From contig JAFSEF010000069.1 of the NCBI GenBank assembly GCA_017435865.1, positions 1 through 47,854 of the forward strand: a stretch of 47,854 nt of DNA, given 5' to 3'. The position numbers were made by a program, and so were the translations under genes. This document shows, one piece after another, positions 16,516 through 24,036 of the stretch. Within the stretch, counting starts at the first letter, position 1. The number at the start of each line of letters is the position of its first letter. The DNA comes from Clostridia bacterium (GTDB lineage Bacteria; Bacillota; Clostridia; Oscillospirales; Acutalibacteraceae). A model generated the notes under the pieces. The model was given only the letters and a program-made list of their open reading frames with translations, searched no databases and was not told the origin of the DNA.

Positions 16516-16563
16516 AAATCGGTTATAAGCCGTTTTAATAACCTCTTATAAGGAGAAAAAAGA

Positions 16564-18357
16564 ATGACTTCCATTGAATTGACCGCACAGGAAAAGAAAA
16601 TACTTGATGCTCTTCGTCATGAAGTGCATATGATCGGCCCGCTTGCCCACCTCAAGGACATGGTCACGCGTGTTGAAACCGGCTACGGTGAAGAACGTGT
16701 TGCTTTTGTTGAAAAGCAAAAGATCAAAGGCCGTGAATTTGAAGTTGTTTCGCATACCATCGGCGAATTCAAAGCCAAAAGAGCTGCTTTGGGCACTGCT
16801 TTGACTGCAATGGGTTTAAAAGGCAAGCACATTGCAATCATCGGCGAAACATCCTTCAACTGGATTCTTTCCTTCTATGCAACCGTTTGCGGTGTCGGTG
16901 TTGCCGTTCCGCTCGATAAGGAAATGACTGACGAAGAAATCAGCCATCTCATTGACAAAGCTGACTGCGATGCTGTTTTTTGCTCCAAAACATATTTCAA
17001 AGCCGCAAAAGCATATATGGATACGCATCCCGATTGCATTTGTTGCGTTACATTCAACAAGGAAGTTGCAGAGGACAGATATTTTACCATTGATGCTCTG
17101 ATTGAAAAAGGTAAGCAACTGCTTGCGTCCGGCAATACCGAATATGTGGATGCAGTTGTGGATTCCGAAGATCTTTGTGCCATTATTTTTACATCGGGTA
17201 CAACCGGTGCAAATAAAGGTGTTATGCTTTCTCACCGCAATTTCTGTGCGAATGTCGATAATGTTATCGAAACCATTCCGACCGAATATTCTTCGTTCTC
17301 GCTGCTGCCGATCAACCATGTTTTTGAGCTCAGCTGCAATATCATGGTTGCATTCTATATGAATGCCGTCATTTACATCAATGACAGCCTCAAGAACATT
17401 CTTCCCAATATTCAGCTCTTCCAGCCCGATGCCATGAATGCCGTTCCGTTGGTGCTTGAGGGCATTTACAACGGTATCTGGGCAAAGGCAAAAGAAGGCG
17501 GAAAAGCAGAAATTCTGCAAAAGCTCGTCAAAGTCAGCAACAAGCTTCGCAAGCACGGTATCGACCTGCGTCATGTGCTGTTCAAAACCATCAGCAGAAG
17601 CTTCGGTAACCGTTTCCCGACTCTGATCTGCGGCGGTGCACCGTCGAGAAAAGACTATGTCACAGGTCTTGGTGATCTCGGTTTCCGTGTTTACAACGGC
17701 TATGGTCTGACCGAAACCGCACCCTCTGTTACCCTGAATATGCAGGCTGACAAAGACCCGACTTCTGCAGGTTTTGCACTGCCTCGTTGTGAGTTCAAGA
17801 TCAACGAACCCGATGCGGACGGTGTCGGTGAAATCTGGGTACGCGGTACCAATGTGTTCCGCGGATACTACAAGGATGAAGAAGCCACAAAGGCCTCCTT
17901 TGAAGGCGAATGGTTCAAGACCGGTGACTACGGTACTGCAACCGCTGAAGGCGAACTGTTTGTTGTCGGCAGAAAGAAAACACTCATTATTCTTGACAAC
18001 GGCAAGAACGTATTCCCCGAAGACATTGAATTTGCCGTTATGGATAATCTGCACTACATCCGTGAAGCCTGTGCTCTGGAAGCCGAAAAGGTAATCGCAG
18101 GTGAACTTCGCAAGATCATTGCTGTCGTCATTTATGTTGAACCCGCTGATTTTGAAGGCATGACCGAAGAAGAAATCAAAAAGAAGGTTGCCGACGATAT
18201 TTATAACGATGTCAACCGTAAGATGATTTCTTACAAAAAGGTGCAGGATGTTGTTGTGGTCTTCAATGAATTTGAAAAGACCACCACAAGAAAAGTCATT
18301 CGCGCAAAAGTTACAGATACGTACAATACTGCTGTCAAAACAGCTGCTAAGGTATAA
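16564..18357 (+). CDS. Long-chain fatty acyl-AMP ligase / acyl-ACP synthetase, copy 2
   Basis: A 597-residue paralogue of the ligase at 12471-14237, with the same motif order: IIFTSGTTGANKGVMLSH (about 207-224), GYGLTETAPS, WFKTGDYGT, GRKKTLIILDNGKNVFPED, and a C-terminal TTTRKVIR near 573-580 with the expected catalytic Lys. AAGGAG precedes ATG 16564. ACP 2 begins 13 bp after its stop. The repeated ligase-ACP order suggests duplication of a two-gene module. Each ligase may prefer its own ACP or its own chain length. The protein is cytoplasmic, with no membrane segment. Confidence 0.9.
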   Translation: MTSIELTAQEKKILDALRHEVHMIGPLAHLKDMVTRVETGYGEERVAFVEKQKIKGREFEVVSHTIGEFKAKRAALGTALTAMGLKGKHIAIIGETSFNWILSFYATVCGVGVAVPLDKEMTDEEISHLIDKADCDAVFCSKTYFKAAKAYMDTHPDCICCVTFNKEVAEDRYFTIDALIEKGKQLLASGNTEYVDAVVDSEDLCAIIFTSGTTGANKGVMLSHRNFCANVDNVIETIPTEYSSFSLLPINHVFELSCNIMVAFYMNAVIYINDSLKNILPNIQLFQPDAMNAVPLVLEGIYNGIWAKAKEGGKAEILQKLVKVSNKLRKHGIDLRHVLFKTISRSFGNRFPTLICGGAPSRKDYVTGLGDLGFRVYNGYGLTETAPSVTLNMQADKDPTSAGFALPRCEFKINEPDADGVGEIWVRGTNVFRGYYKDEEATKASFEGEWFKTGDYGTATAEGELFVVGRKKTLIILDNGKNVFPEDIEFAVMDNLHYIREACALEAEKVIAGELRKIIAVVIYVEPADFEGMTEEEIKKKVADDIYNDVNRKMISYKKVQDVVVVFNEFEKTTTRKVIRAKVTDTYNTAVKTAAKV

Positions 18358-18370
18358 AGGAGAAAGAATT

Positions 18371-18601
18371 ATGCTTGAAAAACTCAGAGAAATCATTTGT
18401 GAATTTGTCCAGATGGATCCGCAGAGCATCACCGAACAGACCAACATCCGTTCCGATCTCGGTCTGAATTCGCTTGAACTTGTCAACCTTGCCGTTGCCA
18501 TCGAAGATGCTTTCGATCTTGAAATTCCCGACCGTGCTGTTGTCGGCATCGAAACCGTTGCAGACGTTATGGCACTGCTCGAAGAATACAGCGAAGATTG
18601 A
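18371..18601 (+). CDS. Acyl carrier protein 2
   Basis: A 76-residue ACP with Ser34 in DLGLNSLELVNLAV, the same NSL variant as ACP 1. AAGGAG lies eight bases before the ATG. It follows ligase copy 2 and ends just before a terminator-like hairpin. It is expected to be converted to the holo form by the phosphopantetheinyl transferase encoded next. Confidence 0.93.
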   Translation: MLEKLREIICEFVQMDPQSITEQTNIRSDLGLNSLELVNLAVAIEDAFDLEIPDRAVVGIETVADVMALLEEYSED

Positions 18602-18607
18602 TTGACA

Positions 18608-18642
18608 AAGTTCGCAGGACCTTGTGTCTTGCGAACTTTTTT
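18608..18642 (+). terminator. Intrinsic terminator or attenuator between ACP 2 and the PPTase gene
   Basis: A 13-bp stem (18608-18620 with 18626-18638, one G-U pair), 5-nt loop and six T. The PPTase ribosome site GGAG starts two bases after the T-run, leaving no room for a promoter, so PPTase expression probably depends on read-through. Confidence 0.85.
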
Positions 18643-18654
18643 CGGAGATAATAT

Positions 18655-19308
18655 ATGGTATATTATTTTGCTTGGCAACCCGATGCTTTACCGGTGCTGC
18701 CGGAAGATTGGCAGAAATATCTGTCACCGCAGCGACTTGAAAAAGCACTCGCATATAAAAATGAAAAAGATAAAATCGCAAGTGTATATGCGTTTTTGCT
18801 TTTGCGTTATGCTTTGTATAAGGAATACGGCATAACGGAAATGCCGGATATTTACACGGACGAAAACGGAAAACCGCAGGAAAAAAACGGCAGATATCAT
18901 TTTAATATATCGCATTGTGCCACAGGGGTCGCCTGTGCGGTGGATACGACTTGCATCGGAGTGGATGTGCAGGATTTCCGCCCGATCCGTAATAATGTGC
19001 TGCCAAAAGTCTGTTCGGAGAATGAACAAGCATTGCTTTTGCAGTGCTCGACTCCTGAAAAGCTCTTTGCCGCATTCTGGGCAGGGAAGGAAGCATATGG
19101 TAAGTACACAGGCGAAGGCATCGGCTATGCAATGAATGAGAAGTCCTTTTGTGCGGATGGAGTATTGCCTTCTGTTGCTTTTGAGGGAAATTGTATGGTA
19201 CAGACTGATATGCATGAAAACTTCGCACTCTCTGTCTGCTCCGGATTTGAAATGCAGATGCAGGAAATAAAAGAACGGGACTTGCAGTTGTTTCTGCATC
19301 TTCTTTAA
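18655..19308 (+). CDS. Sfp-type 4'-phosphopantetheinyl transferase
   Basis: A 217-residue enzyme that moves phosphopantetheine from CoA to the Ser of carrier proteins. Seen: FNISHCATG (83-91), IGVDVQD (101-107) and FWAGKEAYGKYTGEG (141-155), which match the Sfp substrate and Mg-binding motifs. Residue Gln106 stands where Sfp usually has Glu, a known type of variation. GGAG lies seven bases before ATG 18655. Its place at the end of the ligase/ACP operon makes ACP 1 and ACP 2 its probable substrates; a local transferase is typical of secondary-metabolite or specialised lipid clusters. Confidence 0.92.
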   Translation: MVYYFAWQPDALPVLPEDWQKYLSPQRLEKALAYKNEKDKIASVYAFLLLRYALYKEYGITEMPDIYTDENGKPQEKNGRYHFNISHCATGVACAVDTTCIGVDVQDFRPIRNNVLPKVCSENEQALLLQCSTPEKLFAAFWAGKEAYGKYTGEGIGYAMNEKSFCADGVLPSVAFEGNCMVQTDMHENFALSVCSGFEMQMQEIKERDLQLFLHLL

Positions 19309-19420
19309 ACATATGTTTGTAAGCTGATGAACAAAATGTGAATATAGTGTTGAACTTTTTTGTCAAAAGCAGGCAATAATGTAAAAAAATTTATTACCTC
19401 CGGAATTTTTTGTTTTTTAC

Positions 19421-19449
19421 TTGCTTTTTTTTTATTTTCGCTTTATAAT
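19421..19449 (+). promoter_or_regulatory. Promoter of LCAT-like gene 1
   Basis: TTGCTT (19421-19426), 17-bp spacer, TATAAT (19444-19449). The AT-rich gap from 19309 shows nothing else clear. Confidence 0.75.
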
Positions 19450-19504
19450 AAACTTATAACAAATACAATATAATTTGTTCAATAATGAATTCGGGGGTAT
19501 ATGT

Positions 19505-21055
19505 ATGAAAAAAACTCTGAAGTCTGTGCTTGCCGCTTTGTTGGCAGTTCTCATTCTTCTTCCCATGGCAGCACCCGCAGGTGCGGTATCCGGTGCTGCG
19601 GTGCCCACGGTTTACTGTCAGGGACAGGGAAGCGTATTGTTGAATGCGAACCGTGAGGAGATCTATCCGATGAATGTCGAGATTATGCCCATTGTGGAAG
19701 AGTGTATGCCGCTGTTCATAGATGCAATTACCAAAGGTGCCTACGATGCATGGTACGATAAACTGCGCGAAGAAGTGATTCCGCTTTTTGCTGACATTCA
19801 GCTCGATAAAAACGGCGAGGCATCGAACGGCTCCCACGTTGCATGGGATTGGACGTATCAGTCCATAAAAGGTAAATCATCGGTCTATTATCTGATGGAT
19901 TACTTCTTCCAGTCTGATTGGCGTCTTGATCCCTTTGCCAATGCGCAACGCCTTCATGCTTACATAACCGATATTATGAATAAAACAGGATCCGATAAAG
20001 TTAATCTCGTCGGACGTTGCGAGGGAGCCAATATTGTAATGGCTTACCTTGCCGAATACGGTTATGAGCATATTAACTGTGTTGAGTTCTATGTGCACTC
20101 CGTTTACGGTGTAGATGCCGTAAGTGCCGCATTCAGCGGAAATATTGATTTTGATACCGTATCGCTCGAAGATTGGATGAAAGAATTCGTTCCCATTGAA
20201 GATGATATTCTTTCCGAATTGCTATATTCTTTTATTTCTCTTGCGCAGGCAACCTATTCTTTGCCTGTGACAGCGGAAGTTCTTGAATTGTTTGCGAATA
20301 AACTTTATAAGGATATCATGCCCGATTTGCTTTTGGAAACGTACGGTACGTTCCCCGGTATTTGGGCACTTGTAAACGAGGAAGATTATGAACAGGCAAA
20401 GAAAGTCGTTTTCGGCGGCCGTGAAGAAGAATATGCGGGTTTGATCGAAAAGCTTGATGATTATGACGTAAGGGTTCGTCAGTGTGTGAATGAGATTCTG
20501 AAAGATGCCTCCGATGCAGGTGTAAAAATAGCTGTCTTTGCGAAATACGGCTACATCAATATTCCGCTTGATGAAACGGCATCCGAACTTTCCGACGGCA
20601 CAGTAACGCTTGCAAATGCAACTTTGGGGGCTACCTGTGCGCCCAGAGGCTCGGTGTTGTCAAAAGCTTATCTTGAATCGGTCACCGAGAACGGAAATGA
20701 AAAGTATCTTTCCCCCGACAACAATATCGATGCTTCAACTGCCATGTTCCGTGATACAACGTGGATATTCAAAAACGCCGACCATAAAGAATTTCCTGCC
20801 AGCATTCACGTACTGATGGAAAAGTTTATTCACTCCGACGGCACAATGACGGTCTTTACGGATCCGTTATATCCGCAGTACATGATTTTTGACAAAGACT
20901 CACAGCAGATCACTCCTTACGAGGGCTTGCCCGTCGAAGACGTGGTCAATGAACCCATGAGCATCAAAGATTATTGCCTGCGTTTTGTCAATGCCATTCT
21001 TGCCTTCTTCTACCGCATTCTCAACAACTGGTTTGCATCAGACAAGGCGGAATAA
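19505..21055 (+). CDS. Secreted LCAT-like alpha/beta hydrolase 1 with Cys in the nucleophile position
   Basis: A 516-residue exported protein. Signal peptide: MKK, hydrophobic core to about 26, AGA cleavage region. The lecithin:cholesterol acyltransferase-like layout shows the SDWRLDP block (137-143) and the nucleophile elbow LVGRCEG (168-174), where Cys172 replaces the usual Ser of GxSxG. A candidate catalytic His lies in ADHKEFP and Asp-rich segments precede it. A hydrophobic amphipathic C-terminal helix may hold it to the membrane. GGGGG lies seven bases before ATG 19505. LCAT-fold enzymes move acyl chains between lipids or hydrolyse them. GxCxG elbows occur in PHA synthases, which accept thioesters, so acyl transfer is possible; loss of activity is the alternative. 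Confidence 0.8.
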   Translation: MKKTLKSVLAALLAVLILLPMAAPAGAVSGAAVPTVYCQGQGSVLLNANREEIYPMNVEIMPIVEECMPLFIDAITKGAYDAWYDKLREEVIPLFADIQLDKNGEASNGSHVAWDWTYQSIKGKSSVYYLMDYFFQSDWRLDPFANAQRLHAYITDIMNKTGSDKVNLVGRCEGANIVMAYLAEYGYEHINCVEFYVHSVYGVDAVSAAFSGNIDFDTVSLEDWMKEFVPIEDDILSELLYSFISLAQATYSLPVTAEVLELFANKLYKDIMPDLLLETYGTFPGIWALVNEEDYEQAKKVVFGGREEEYAGLIEKLDDYDVRVRQCVNEILKDASDAGVKIAVFAKYGYINIPLDETASELSDGTVTLANATLGATCAPRGSVLSKAYLESVTENGNEKYLSPDNNIDASTAMFRDTTWIFKNADHKEFPASIHVLMEKFIHSDGTMTVFTDPLYPQYMIFDKDSQQITPYEGLPVEDVVNEPMSIKDYCLRFVNAILAFFYRILNNWFASDKAE

Positions 21056-21073
21056 AAATTATTAATCATCTTC

Positions 21074-21106
21074 AAACGGACTGTTGGTTTCAGCAGTCCG
21101 TTTTTT
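21074..21106 (+). terminator. Terminator after LCAT-like gene 1
   Basis: A 10-bp stem (21074-21083 with 21094-21103), 10-nt loop and a T6 tail. Confidence 0.85.
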
Positions 21107-21127
21107 ACAGTATTTACAAACTGTCTA

Positions 21128-21156
21128 TTGATTTTTGAAAATTTTTACAATATAAT
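21128..21156 (+). promoter_or_regulatory. Promoter of LCAT-like gene 2
   Basis: TTGATT (21128-21133), 17-bp spacer, perfect TATAAT (21151-21156). It starts 22 bp after the preceding terminator. Confidence 0.8.
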
Positions 21157-21226
21157 AATATGTATATACTGTAAGATAGGGTTTTGTGTTCTTAAATTCT
21201 GTCTGACAACTAAGGAGCGAACCAAA

Positions 21227-22783
21227 ATGAAAAAAGCAATCCGTATTCTTTCTGTTCTGATGTGTGCAGTGCTGCTGCTCGGCATTGCTGCACCCGTAAC
21301 CGCATTCTCCAAGGTGCGTACATCGGATCCCGTTATTTATGTCCGCGGACAGGGTACACCGCTTTATAACAAAGACGGTGAACAGATTTATCCCCTCGAT
21401 GTGGAAGACGGCTATCTGTCAAAAGCAGTAAAAGATTGTATGCCGAGTTTTCTGGATGCAGTCCGCAATGACACATGGGAAGTGTACTGTGAAGACCTGT
21501 ACAATGCCGTGTATCCGATTTTTGAGGAAATTGCATTGAACGAAGACGGCGAAGTCACTGACGGTTCCGGTGTTGAGTGGACATGGTCCCGTTCCACCCT
21601 CAAGAACACCAAGAAAAACGGCACCTACGGTATGCAGGACTATATGTTCTATTATGACTGGCGACTGGATCCCTTTACAGTTGCAGCTGATTTGTCCCGT
21701 TACATCAATGATGTTCTTTATGTTACAGGGGCTTCCAAGGTCAACATCATCGGCCGTTGCGAAGGTGCTTGCGTTGTGCAGGCGTATCTGAAACAATACG
21801 GTGTATCCAAAATTGACAACTATTGTCTTTACAGCCAGGCGGTGTCCGGTGTCAATACCGTCAGCGGTACTTTCAGCGGAAAGATTCAGCTTGACGCATC
21901 CTCCATTGATCGTTATGCCGATTATTATCTTGATCTCGACAATGCGCTGCTGGATGAACTGCTCGGTGCAACGCTTGATCTTGCCGTGGCAACCAACGGA
22001 CTGAACCTTGCTACAGGCTACATCAATCAGATCTACGCAAAAGCATACAACATTGTTCTTCCGCGTCTGATTCTTGCTACATACGGAACCATGCCCGGCA
22101 TCTGGGCCATGGTCTCCACGGATGATTACGAAGAAGCAATGGAGTTGAATTTCAGCGGCAAAGAAGCCCAATACAGCAAACTCATTGCCAAGATCGAAAA
22201 TTACCACAACAAAATCAGCGTTCCTTTTGAAAAAGATCTCAGAAATTACCGCCGCAACGGTGTGGATCTGATGGTCATTTCAAAATACGGTTTCCAGGCA
22301 GCACCGTTGTTCCAGAACAATGAAGAACTTTCCGACGGTGCCGCAACCGTAACACGCACCACAATGGGTGCTACCACAAGCCTTGTCGGTAAGACACTGG
22401 ATGCAAGCTACATCGAAGCCCGGGAAGCTGCAGGTTACGGCCACTACATTTCCGCTGACAAGCAGGTGGATATGTCCACTTGTCTGTTACCCAATTACAC
22501 ATGGATCGTAAAAGGTCTTGAGCATAAGGTGTTCCCGGTGTGTGTTGAAGAACTCATTTCCGCTTTCTTCATTACGGACGGTGATATGAATATCAACACC
22601 TACGATGTGTTCCCGCAGTTTTTGGTTTATGATGCCAACACCAACTCCATGGAACCGATGACGGAAGAAAACAGCGGTTATCAGTCCTGGGAAGACAACA
22701 GTATTTTCAGTGCCCTTATCAGATTCTTCCGCTCCATCATTGCCATGTTTGCCCGTCTGTTCGGTATCGAAGGACTTTTATAA
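21227..22783 (+). CDS. Secreted LCAT-like alpha/beta hydrolase 2 with Cys in the nucleophile position
   Basis: A 518-residue paralogue of gene 1. The signal peptide spans about 1-26. YDWRLDPF is at 143-150, and the elbow IIGRCEG (174-180) places Cys178 where Ser is expected. The His block LEHKVFP matches ADHKEFP of gene 1, and both share TYGT.PGIWA and ELSDG segments. The C-terminus ends in an amphipathic, hydrophobic helix. AAGGAG lies nine bases before ATG 21227; a longer upstream frame without a ribosome site is ignored. Keeping the same Cys within a conserved GRCEG in two diverged copies argues for selection and against random decay. The substrate is unknown. Confidence 0.8.
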   Translation: MKKAIRILSVLMCAVLLLGIAAPVTAFSKVRTSDPVIYVRGQGTPLYNKDGEQIYPLDVEDGYLSKAVKDCMPSFLDAVRNDTWEVYCEDLYNAVYPIFEEIALNEDGEVTDGSGVEWTWSRSTLKNTKKNGTYGMQDYMFYYDWRLDPFTVAADLSRYINDVLYVTGASKVNIIGRCEGACVVQAYLKQYGVSKIDNYCLYSQAVSGVNTVSGTFSGKIQLDASSIDRYADYYLDLDNALLDELLGATLDLAVATNGLNLATGYINQIYAKAYNIVLPRLILATYGTMPGIWAMVSTDDYEEAMELNFSGKEAQYSKLIAKIENYHNKISVPFEKDLRNYRRNGVDLMVISKYGFQAAPLFQNNEELSDGAATVTRTTMGATTSLVGKTLDASYIEAREAAGYGHYISADKQVDMSTCLLPNYTWIVKGLEHKVFPVCVEELISAFFITDGDMNINTYDVFPQFLVYDANTNSMEPMTEENSGYQSWEDNSIFSALIRFFRSIIAMFARLFGIEGLL

Positions 22784-22797
22784 AATCTGCAATATGC

Positions 22798-22834
22798 CGC
22801 CTGTCGGCTTTCCGACAGGCGAGTTTTCTTTTTT
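22798..22834 (+). terminator. Terminator after LCAT-like gene 2
   Basis: A perfect 10-bp GC-rich stem (22798-22807 with 22812-22821), tetraloop and a T-rich tail. The next gene's GGAGG begins at 22840. Confidence 0.9.
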
Positions 22835-22849
22835 ATTATGGAGGAAAAT

Positions 22850-23950
22850 ATGATACAAACCTTACGTTTGCAACATTCTGAAGCGGTACAGTTTTTGCCG
22901 CCGAAATCGGGAAACGCACGCAACAGTGAGGGTGATTTTGTCAGACTCAAAGACGGGCGTATTCTGTTTGCATACAGCCGCTACAACGGCGACAGTTCGC
23001 ATGACGATGCATCGTGTGACATTGCAGGCTTGTTTTCGGATGACAACGGGCAGACTTTTTCCGAACCTGTTATGCTGGTTTCCGCAAAGGAACACAACAC
23101 GCTGAATCTGATGAGTGTGTCTTTGTTGCGTTTGCAGAACGGAAGACTTGCCTTGTTTTATTTGTGCAAAGTCGATCCGTATTCCGAGTATTATATGCGG
23201 CTTGCCAATGAGGATGAAACCGCTTTCGGTGAAGCCGTCAAATGTTTTCCCCATGATGAAGAATGCTATTATGTTGTCAACAATGCCCGCGTGATACAGC
23301 TGCAGAACGGCAGATTGCTTGTTCCGGCAGCCCGTCATGAAGTGAAAACGCGTGCTGACGGCAGCAGAAATGCACAGTACTTTGCCAAATCACGGGTGTT
23401 CGGCTCGGATGATGACGGACAGACATGGAAAGACCTGAGTGGTCTGATTGCAATGCCGGATCCCGGGTATTCGGAAACAGGTTTGCAGGAGCCCGGTCTT
23501 GTTGAGCTACCCGACGGACGGGTGTATCAGTATTTCCGCACCGACAGAATGTTCCAGTTTGAAAGCTTTTCTGCCGACAGGGGTGAAACGTGGACAAAAC
23601 CGATTGCATCCCGTTTCACGGCACCCGAATCCCCGATGCTGATCAGGCGAAATCCTTTTTCGGGACAATATGTTGCTTTGTGGAATCCTGTTCCTTTGTA
23701 CAACGGTAGAATCGGCAGAAATGAACCGTGGGTTCACGCAGGCAGAACCCCCTTTGTGATTGCCGTGAGCGATGACGGCGTTGCATTTTCAGATTATGCC
23801 GTGATTGAAAACGAACCCGACCACGGTTATTGTTATCCGTCCGTGTTTTTTCTGAACGAAAAAGAGATGATTTTGTCCTATTGCAGCGGCGGTCCCGAAG
23901 ACGACAATTGCCTGACCAAGACCACCATCCGAAAAATTACCATTGAATAA
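22850..23950 (+). CDS. Asp-box (BNR) beta-propeller protein, sialidase-like, cytoplasmic
   Basis: A 366-residue protein with at least three Asp-box motifs ([27 protein letters not shown]), the turn motif of six-bladed sialidase propellers, and a [10 protein letters not shown] start typical of the BNR_2 group. It lacks a signal peptide and a clear RIP/FRIP arginine motif, so calling it a true GH33 sialidase is unsafe; it may act on another glycoside inside the cell. GGAGG lies five bases before ATG 22850; an ATG at 22838 overlaps that site. It starts right after the LCAT 2 terminator with no visible promoter, so read-through or an internal promoter must express it. Confidence 0.8.
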   Translation: MIQTLRLQHSEAVQFLPPKSGNARNSEGDFVRLKDGRILFAYSRYNGDSSHDDASCDIAGLFSDDNGQTFSEPVMLVSAKEHNTLNLMSVSLLRLQNGRLALFYLCKVDPYSEYYMRLANEDETAFGEAVKCFPHDEECYYVVNNARVIQLQNGRLLVPAARHEVKTRADGSRNAQYFAKSRVFGSDDDGQTWKDLSGLIAMPDPGYSETGLQEPGLVELPDGRVYQYFRTDRMFQFESFSADRGETWTKPIASRFTAPESPMLIRRNPFSGQYVALWNPVPLYNGRIGRNEPWVHAGRTPFVIAVSDDGVAFSDYAVIENEPDHGYCYPSVFFLNEKEMILSYCSGGPEDDNCLTKTTIRKITIE

Positions 23951-23962
23951 GTATAATAATAC

Positions 23963-23992
23963 TTGACATGAATATGCAAAATATGCTACTCT
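23963..23992 (+). promoter_or_regulatory. argF promoter
   Basis: TTGACA (23963-23968), 18-bp spacer, TACTCT (23987-23992) preceded by TGC, an extended -10. The spacer carries the left arm of the ArgR-like operator. Confidence 0.7.
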
Positions 23993-24020
23993 GTTCAATG
24001 TATTTTTGCATATTGATTCA
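23967..24020. promoter_or_regulatory. ArgR/AhrC-like operator pair
   Basis: AATATGCAAAATA (23971-23983) is the inverse of TATTTTTGCATATT (24001-24014) with one extra base. The left arm begins CATGAATA as in Bacillus ARG boxes. The right side reads TGCATATTGATTCA (24007-24020), close to the TGAAT-N4-ATTCA core. The two arms flank the -10 and probable start site, which fits arginine-dependent repression. Confidence 0.65.
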
Positions 24021-24036
24021 AGAGAGGTTTTTATTT

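Noticed and set aside
16816-18678. A 620-codon open frame antisense to acyl-AMP ligase 2 and ACP 2
   Set aside because: The plus strand carries all ligase and ACP motifs with good ribosome sites; the antisense peptide has no recognisable domain and reflects codon bias.
12471-19308. Polyketide or fatty acid synthase cluster
   Set aside because: ACPs, ligases and a PPTase are present, but no ketosynthase, malonyl transferase, ketoreductase or dehydratase exists in the window.
22838-22850. Upstream ATG 22838 as start of the Asp-box protein
   Set aside because: It overlaps the GGAGG ribosome site that serves ATG 22850.
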